Source of the DNA: an uncultured Duncaniella sp.
GTDB taxonomy: Bacteria > Bacteroidota > Bacteroidia > Bacteroidales > Muribaculaceae
Direction: 5' to 3'
DNA length: 10,883 bases
Assembly: GCA_910588795.1 (NCBI GenBank)
Contig: CAJURI010000074.1
Location: 1-10,883, forward strand
Below are positions 6,482-10,883 of this stretch, piece after piece. How positions within the stretch are numbered: the stretch's first letter is position 1; the number at the start of each line of letters is the position of its first letter. The notes under the pieces are model-generated. The model had not been told where the DNA came from. It did not search any database and worked only from the letters and a program-made list of their open reading frames with translations. A program made the position numbers and the translations under genes.

Positions 6482-8662
6482 TCAGAATTTGAGTATGATT
6501 CCGGCATTTGCAACGAATCCGTCAAGGGGGGCGTATATGTCACGGAATTCGGGATTGCTGATGCTTCCTGTGTATATGGTGTCAAAGCGGGTCTGTCTGC
6601 GGTCGGTGAAGTTCTCGAAGTTGGCGTATATAGAGAATTTATCCCAAATCTTCTGTATCATGAACCCCATCGTCACATAGTCCTTTCCCATCAATCCGTC
6701 AGTGAGATGCTGCTCGCCGACATAGTACAGCTCATATCCTATCCTCCAGCTGTCCTCTACCTCATACATCAGCATAGAGTTCAGGCGATGTTTCGGAGTG
6801 AGGGTTTTCCTGTGGCTCATGCCGTTTTCCTTTATCCTGGCATCGGTGTAGGTGTATCCGAGAAAAAGACTGAAATCAGAGTACATCACTTTTACGTTGG
6901 TCTCAGCACCTTTGCTGTTCATGTTGCCTGCGATGTTGTAGAAACGGTACAGTCCGTCGGACTCTTTTTTGAGTTCGAGCGGGTGACGGAGATAGGTATA
7001 GAAGAAGAGCTGATTCACAGTGAATAGTACACGTCCGTCGGCTATGGAGGTGCGGTAGTTGAAATCAAGGTTGGCTCCGTAACTACGTTCGAGCTTATTG
7101 AATTCCTTGTCGATAGGGAGCACGTTTTCATATTGCAGCCTTTCGCTCTCTTCCGAGAATATTGACGGTGGCTTGTAGCCGAATCCTCCGCCTATGCGTG
7201 TGGAGAACTTATTGTTGAACCGGTATAAGGCTGATATGCGTGGCAGTATTGCAAAGCCGTAGTCGTGAATGTAATCCCCGCGCAAGCCGCTTTCAATTAC
7301 CATCTTTTCGCTGATGTTGACGGTGTTCTGAACGAAGGCTCCGAATGTGTTCAGGCTGAAGTCCCTGGCAGGGATGGATGTGAGCTGCTTTTCATCGAAG
7401 TGTTCGGTCCAGGCGTTGGCTCCGGCAATCCATTCGCATTTCTCTCGGGTGTTGATGTATGAAAATTCGCTGAATGATGACCACTGGTCGCCGTTGAAGC
7501 GGTAGTCAGGGATCTCTAATTTGCGGCGGAACAATGTCACACTGTTCTTTACATTGAGACTGCTGTTGCCATTTAGCTTGTGTTTTACATTCAGTCGTGA
7601 GGAGTAGCGTTGGGAGCTGTTTTTCTCGAAATACGGATGGTCGGAGGTGTGACCGTGCTTTATGTAGTGGATGTCGCCTCCCAGACGGTCCTCGATCATG
7701 GCTTCTATGCCGAGGCTTGCGATGGTGTTTTCGCTTGGGTAGAGGAATATGGTGGGATTGAGTGTGAACCGGTCAAATTCAGGTATGGCGGTAAATCCTA
7801 CATCGGATGGGTCATATGCCCAGTTGCGGTTGTAGGAGGCGAAGACTGTGGTGCCTGCTTTGTTGAAACGTTGAGAGTAGAATGTGTTCACGTCAAGCCC
7901 TTTAGCTGTGGTGCCGTTGAGCTGAACCTGGAAATCACGCTTTTCTTCAGGGGTCTTTGACACAAGATTGACAAGACCTGCTATGGCTCCGCCGCCATAA
8001 AGCGTACTTGATGAGCCTTTGATAATCTCAACCTGTTTGAGATCAAGCGGAGGTGTCTGTAAAAGCCCCAGACCGGCAGCCGCGCCCGAGAAGACCGGAA
8101 ATCCGTCTTTCAGTATCTGAGTGTATTTCCCGTCAAGTCCCTGTATCTTTATGAGGGAGTTGCCCGATATAGCCGATGTCTGTTGGGTCTGTATGCCGGT
8201 GCTTTCGCTGAGGAGCATACGGATGTCGCCAGGTTTCATGAGGCTCTTTTCTTCCAGTTCCTCTGAGCCTATGAATTCCACGCGTGTAGGGAGGTCATTG
8301 AATGTGCGTGTGCCGCGAGTGGCTGTTACCACCACCTCTTCAAGCTCGTTTTCTTCCTCTTCCAAGGATATTATGACCGTTTTGTCGGGTGATTGAAGCG
8401 GGAATGTGAATTTTTTTCGTTCGGTCTCGAATCCGGTGCATGAGAATATGATGGTGTGTGTACCGTCAGGAATACCTGTGATGGTTACAATCCCTTCTGC
8501 ATCGGACATTGCTCCTTTGTTACTGCCTTGCAGGATGGCTGTGGCTCCGATAAGGGTTTCGCCACAATCTCCGTCGATGATTTTGGCTTTGAATATGTTT
8601 TGAGCGCAGACCGACTGTAGCGATAAAAGCATTATCGCTATAAATATAGATAGTTTCTTCAT
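6482..8662 (-). CDS. TonB-dependent outer-membrane receptor with CarboxypepD-reg-like domain
   Basis: This 726-residue protein is a complete TonB-dependent transporter, which imports a ligand across the outer membrane using TonB-ExbBD energy. Residues 1-20 are a signal peptide (SVCA|QN). Residues 23-100 are the carboxypeptidase-regulatory-like domain common in Bacteroidetes receptors (GETLIGATAIL..GAMSDAEGIVTI). EEVVVTATRG at 108-117 is the TonB-box-like stretch. The plug covers about 120-236 and ends in SSSTLYGGGAIAGLVNLVSK. The 22-strand barrel follows, ending in ILKF with terminal Phe726 as the assembly signal. It is not a SusC: it is shorter, and no SusD is adjacent. The size and plug fit the FepA/BtuB-like class for siderophores, metals or cobalamin. 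A barrel loop has a histidine cluster (His332, 336, 338, 342). The gene lies 86 bases downstream of a Cys-rich exported protein gene, with no promoter match between them, so both are likely one operon. The substrate is unknown; metal or metal chelate is inference. Confidence 0.93.
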   Translation of the reverse strand: MKKLSIFIAIMLLSLQSVCAQNIFKAKIIDGDCGETLIGATAILQGSNKGAMSDAEGIVTITGIPDGTHTIIFSCTGFETERKKFTFPLQSPDKTVIISLEEEENELEEVVVTATRGTRTFNDLPTRVEFIGSEELEEKSLMKPGDIRMLLSESTGIQTQQTSAISGNSLIKIQGLDGKYTQILKDGFPVFSGAAAGLGLLQTPPLDLKQVEIIKGSSSTLYGGGAIAGLVNLVSKTPEEKRDFQVQLNGTTAKGLDVNTFYSQRFNKAGTTVFASYNRNWAYDPSDVGFTAIPEFDRFTLNPTIFLYPSENTIASLGIEAMIEDRLGGDIHYIKHGHTSDHPYFEKNSSQRYSSRLNVKHKLNGNSSLNVKNSVTLFRRKLEIPDYRFNGDQWSSFSEFSYINTREKCEWIAGANAWTEHFDEKQLTSIPARDFSLNTFGAFVQNTVNISEKMVIESGLRGDYIHDYGFAILPRISALYRFNNKFSTRIGGGFGYKPPSIFSEESERLQYENVLPIDKEFNKLERSYGANLDFNYRTSIADGRVLFTVNQLFFYTYLRHPLELKKESDGLYRFYNIAGNMNSKGAETNVKVMYSDFSLFLGYTYTDARIKENGMSHRKTLTPKHRLNSMLMYEVEDSWRIGYELYYVGEQHLTDGLMGKDYVTMGFMIQKIWDKFSIYANFENFTDRRQTRFDTIYTGSISNPEFRDIYAPLDGFVANAGIILKF

Positions 8663-8696
8663 TGTTATGGTGATTTATGATTGGTGTGAAAACACG

Positions 8697-8721
8697 GGTC
8701 ATGACAGGATGAGTCATGACC
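8697..8721. repeat. Twin GTCATGAC palindromes forming a 9-bp inverted repeat
   Basis: GTCATGAC, itself a perfect palindrome, occurs at 8698-8705 and 8713-8720, with centres 15 bp apart. With one flanking base each, the pair forms the inverted repeat GGTCATGAC-7 nt-GTCATGACC. It lies between the Cys-rich protein gene and the receptor gene, 35 bases before the receptor ATG. It could be an operator for a dimeric regulator or an RNA hairpin that tunes expression within the operon. It is not a terminator on either strand, because no T-tract follows. Confidence 0.6.
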
Positions 8722-8748
8722 ATATTGTTATTGACCGATAATATCTGC

Positions 8749-9066
8749 TTAACAATGAACAGGAGGGGGTGTGTGGACCGATATGAAAATGTAGGGGATT
8801 CTGTCGGATGCCGGTAGCAGGTAGTCTATGTGTGCATAATTGATATGGACGGCTGTTGCAGTTAGTGGTGGCACTACGAATCCCGAACAGGTGGTGCATG
8901 CTATGAACGGAGAGCAGCAATTGCAGTCGCTGTCACATTCATTTCCGCAACTGTCGTCGGCACAGGAACACTTGGTGTCATGCAGCACACATGTATCATG
9001 CTCAAATGCAGGAGCTGTGCACATAAGCATAATAAAGGTGGCTAATATGAATGAGATAAAGCGCAT
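8749..9066 (-). CDS. Exported cysteine-rich small protein (DUF6660-like)
   Basis: This 105-residue protein has an N-terminal hydrophobic signal (about 1-20, likely cleavage after TAPA). Ten Cys then fall between residues 26 and 60: Cys26, 33, 35, 40, 44, 48, 50, 51, 57 and 60. They are interspersed with Asp, Asn and Glu and end in CCSPFIACTTCSGFVVPP. The tail (61-105) has no Cys until the last residue, Cys105, in HTPPPVHC. From memory, the CSPFxxCxxCxGF segment and the short tail ending in a Pro-Pro motif resemble small proteins (some called DUF6660) found before TonB-dependent receptors and CusA/CzcA-type metal-efflux genes in Bacteroidetes. I cannot confirm membership here. The Cys/acidic pattern suggests metal binding or several disulfides in the periplasm or at the surface. 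The gene has its own good promoter and precedes the receptor gene by 86 bases. Confidence 0.75.
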   Translation of the reverse strand: MRFISFILATFIMLMCTAPAFEHDTCVLHDTKCSCADDSCGNECDSDCNCCSPFIACTTCSGFVVPPLTATAVHINYAHIDYLLPASDRIPYIFISVHTPPPVHC

Positions 9067-9097
9067 GAGTAGAGTGTGCCGTTCTGAAATCCGGCTG

Positions 9098-9129
9098 CAA
9101 AGATACTGTTATTTGCGCCCAATTGCAAC
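9098..9129 (-). promoter_or_regulatory. Promoter of the Cys-rich protein/receptor operon
   Basis: The minus strand has TATCTTTG (9105-9098), a perfect TAnnTTTG, with GTTG (9129-9126) 20 bp upstream matching three of four positions of the -33 TTTG. It ends 31 bases before the ATG at 9066. This is the best two-part promoter in the window. It lies between the operon and the transposase remnant. Confidence 0.7.
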
Positions 9130-9162
9130 TATTTTTTGTTAATTTTTCACGGCAGACGCATC

Positions 9163-9558
9163 TTAAATTTTTACAATGTCAAAACTTTTTAATGCATAAA
9201 TCAGATAGTCATTGTCCCATCCGGCTTTCTTTCGATGACCTTTGACACCCATCGATGATACCTTTGCGTTCTTGATTATGTTCAGCCCTATTCGGTTGAG
9301 CAGTGAGAAATTTTGAGCGGCATTGTCCTTGCGTTTACGTGATGCGTCATCACCGAAAGCGACATCAAGGGTCCAGTGAAGCTGGTTCTCAACACTCCAA
9401 TGGGCCCTGATCGAATGATTAATGTATTGAGCGTCAGTCTCAAGGCTTGACAGATAATATCGAGTCTCCTTATGGATTCCTCCGGTCTTGACGTCTTTGA
9501 TGCGCGATTCAATCTTTACGATACTCTTAAGACCTACCCATCGGTCTTTGTCAATGAT
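9163..9558 (-). pseudogene. ISAs1-family transposase, C-terminal remnant
   Basis: About 131 codons remain of a transposase that is normally near 370 residues. The remnant begins around DKDRWVGLKSIVKIESR and runs to the natural stop. It contains YYLSSLE and IRAHWSVENQLHWTLDVAFGDDASRKRKDNAAQNFSLLN, which matches the C-terminal part of ISAs1-type (DDE_Tnp_1-like) transposases, including the last catalytic Glu in VEN. The N-terminal associated domain and the first two catalytic Asp are missing, so it is inactive. The frame continues upstream to 9924, but those residues are the antisense of the sugar-kinase and ComM ends and are not transposase. The junction lies at about 9556-9563. The right IS end should lie between about 9130 and 9162; without the other end I cannot define the terminal inverted repeat. 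Confidence 0.85.
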
Positions 9559-9562
9559 ATTA

Positions 9563-9739
9563 GATACCGTAGGAGCAGGCGACTCATTCACAGGGGCGTT
9601 TGTGGCTGGAATGCTGAGCGGAATGCCGCTGAGAGAAGCCCACAGGCTTGCAGTAGACACATCGGCATATGTGTGCTCGTGTGCAGGTGCCATGCCGAAA
9701 CTTCCTGAAAGCCTTGTAGGAAGGGTGCCGGGGTTATAG
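9563..9739 (+). pseudogene. PfkB-family sugar kinase, C-terminal fragment (fructokinase-like)
   Basis: Fifty-eight codons are preserved, beginning with DTVGAGDSFTGAFVAGMLSG, the PfkB C-terminal signature. It carries the catalytic Asp of GAGD and the anion hole. The helix LREAHRLAVDTSAYVCSCAGAMPKLP follows, as in fructokinases and ribokinases. The family is usually about 290-330 residues, so about four fifths of the protein is missing. Directly upstream the sequence changes to the antisense of the transposase remnant; an ATG at 9488 is in the same frame but encodes only that antisense. The last codons overlap the 3' end of the ComM-like gene on the other strand by six bases. The fragment cannot encode a working kinase because the substrate domain is gone. 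Confidence 0.85.
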
Positions 9740-10843
9740 ACCGGTGGTCTTTCCCCAAGAGCCACGGTCGAGGGAGCGGTAGGCGAGTGCTTCGTATAGA
9801 TGGTCGCTGAGTATGGGTGACGATGCAGCTGCCGACAGAGATGCTTCGTCGGCCGGATCGAATCCATCCCTTGTGGCGTAGTCGAGGTCGGCAATGGTGC
9901 GTGCCACTTTAAGTATGCGGTCATAGGCGCGGGCCGACATGTCGAGGCGGGACATAGTGTCGCGCAGTATGCCTGTGCATTCGCGGTCGAGCTGCGCGTG
10001 GGCTGAAAGAAGCCTGTGGGTCATCTGTGCATTGCAGTGGATAAGCCTTTCGCCATTGAAACGCCGGTTCTGTATGGCTCTTGCTTTCACTACCCTTTCA
10101 CGGATGGCCGCGCTTGGTTCGGAAGGAGTCTTGTCGACAAGGCTGTCGAAAGGCACCGGGAAGATCTCCACCTGCAGGTCTATGCGGTCCAGCAATGGCC
10201 CGGATATGCGGTTGAGATATTTCTGTACGGCTCCCGGAGAGCATGTGCACTCCTTTGTAGGGTGGTTGTAGTAACCGCACGGGCATGGATTCATGGATGC
10301 CACGAGCATAAAGCCTGTGGGGTAGTCGATGGTGTATTTGGCGCGTGATATCGTGATGTGTCTGTCCTCCAGGGGCTGCCGCATCACTTCGAGGACCTGC
10401 CGGGAGAATTCAGGGAATTCGTCCATGAAAAGCACACCGTTGTGGGCCAGGGATATCTCTCCCGGAGCAGGGTTGCCTCCTCCGCCCACGAGTGCCACCG
10501 GCGATATGGTGTGGTGGGGTGAGCGGTATGGACGTGAGGTCAGTAGGCGGGAGCCGCTTTTGAGCCGTCCGGCCACGGAGTGTATCTTGGTTGTCTCGAG
10601 GGCTTCGGAGAGTGTGAGTGGAGGAAGTATGGTGGGCAGACGTTTCGCCATCATGGACTTTCCTGATCCGGGAGGACCGACAAGCAGGATGTTGTGTCCG
10701 CCCGCACATGCCACCTCAAAAGCCCTCTTTACCGTCTCCTGCCCTTTGACTTCCGAAAAATCGCAGTCGAATATTTCGGATGATCTGGCAAACTCCTGCC
10801 GTGTGTTCACGACTGTCGGCTCAAGAAGTCCTAAAATCCGCAA
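9734..10843 (-). pseudogene. ComM/YifB-type Mg-chelatase-like AAA+ ATPase, N-terminally truncated
   Basis: The 369-codon frame holds the ATPase part of a protein that normally has about 510 residues. Homology starts at LLEPTVVNTRQEF, the linker before the AAA+ domain. Then come GPPGSGKS (Walker A, 56-63), VLFMDE (Walker B, 137-142), NPCPCG..CTC (Cys187, 189, 199, 201, a likely zinc knuckle) and GPLLDRIDL. The Mg-chelatase C-terminal domain follows (about 275-365), ending in YRSLDR. ComM-type proteins act as helicases in branch migration during natural transformation in Proteobacteria; the Bacteroidetes role is inferred. The first ~140-190 residues, the Lon-like S5-fold domain, are missing. 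This is not a window-edge effect: an in-frame TAG lies at 10844-10846 directly before the only upstream start-like codon (TTG, 10843), and no ATG precedes Walker A. The break is at about 10825-10830. Confidence 0.88.
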
Positions 10844-10883
10844 CTATCATCCAATACACGATTAAGGGTAGATTTATGAGTCG
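10827..10883. other. Unassigned sequence beyond the ComM breakpoint
   Basis: These 57 bases do not continue the ComM frame. On the minus strand one frame is open from the edge to a TGA at about 10823, and another gives THKSTLNRVLDDSCGF before a stop. The latter loosely recalls the HDTFNRVF motif in the N-terminal half of ISAs1 transposases, but this is too short to claim. The identity is unknown. Confidence 0.3.

Noticed and set aside
6479..7027. A 182-codon plus-strand frame inside the receptor gene
   Set aside because: It is fully antisense to the receptor barrel, whose frame continues to the terminal Phe and has strong family features.
8697..8721. The GTCATGAC inverted repeat as a terminator of the Cys-rich gene
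   Set aside because: No T-tract follows on the minus strand, and the receptor gene has no promoter of its own after it.
9559..9924. An N-terminal extension of the transposase frame (about 122 codons)
   Set aside because: It is antisense to the sugar-kinase fragment and then to the ComM C-terminus, both of which have clear family motifs. It is open only by chance.
10329..10865. A 178-codon plus-strand frame over the ComM AAA+ domain
   Set aside because: It is antisense to Walker A and Walker B coding sequence and has a low-complexity Ser/Arg-rich translation.
1..10883. CRISPR array, tRNA, rRNA or defence-island genes
   Set aside because: No regularly spaced repeats, no clover-leaf or rRNA-like sequence, and no recognisable nuclease or helicase defence domains. 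The WYL protein alone is not evidence of a defence locus.

Overview
The window looks like chromosomal DNA of a Bacteroidales bacterium, plausibly Muribaculaceae. The family is an inference. The order-level call rests on promoter motifs of the Bacteroidetes type (TAnnTTTG) shortly upstream of several genes, start codons without clear Shine-Dalgarno sequences, a TonB-dependent receptor with an N-terminal carboxypeptidase-regulatory-like domain, and the overall protein repertoire.

Layout. Positions 1-112 hold the terminator of a gene that lies to the left of the window. An AT-rich leader follows, then a short ECF-type sigma factor (361-873, +). A bidirectional hairpin separates it from a convergent pair on the minus strand: a small one-pass membrane protein (1669-1836) and an OmpH/Skp-like lipoprotein (983-1603). 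The cytosol nonspecific dipeptidase pepD runs on the plus strand (2036-3496) and faces a secreted N-acetylmuramidase-family protein (3604-4359, -), again with a strong bidirectional terminator between them. Rubrerythrin (4678-5262, -) and a WYL-domain regulator (5416-6318, -) come next. A two-gene minus-strand unit then encodes a very cysteine-rich exported small protein (8749-9066) followed by a TonB-dependent outer-membrane receptor (6482-8662). Its promoter lies at about 9098-9129, and a twin GTCATGAC palindrome sits between the two genes.

The right end is a patchwork. The C-terminal third of an ISAs1-family transposase (9163 to about 9558, -) abuts, without a gap, the C-terminal 58 codons of a PfkB-type sugar kinase (about 9563-9739, +). 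The kinase overlaps tail to tail with a ComM/YifB-type AAA+ protein (9734-10843, -) that has lost its N-terminal domain about 55 bases before the window ends. The 1.26 kb piece carrying the two 3' gene ends therefore has an abrupt breakpoint on each side, which means either an IS-associated rearrangement or a chimeric assembly.

How the genes fit together. The Cys-rich protein and receptor most likely act together in the envelope, probably in metal or metal-chelate handling (inference from family context). Rubrerythrin and the WYL regulator may form one transcription unit for peroxide detoxification. The other genes are housekeeping. I found no rRNA, tRNA, CRISPR array or recognisable defence system. 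The best leads are the Cys-rich/receptor unit with its twin palindrome and the double breakpoint at the right end.
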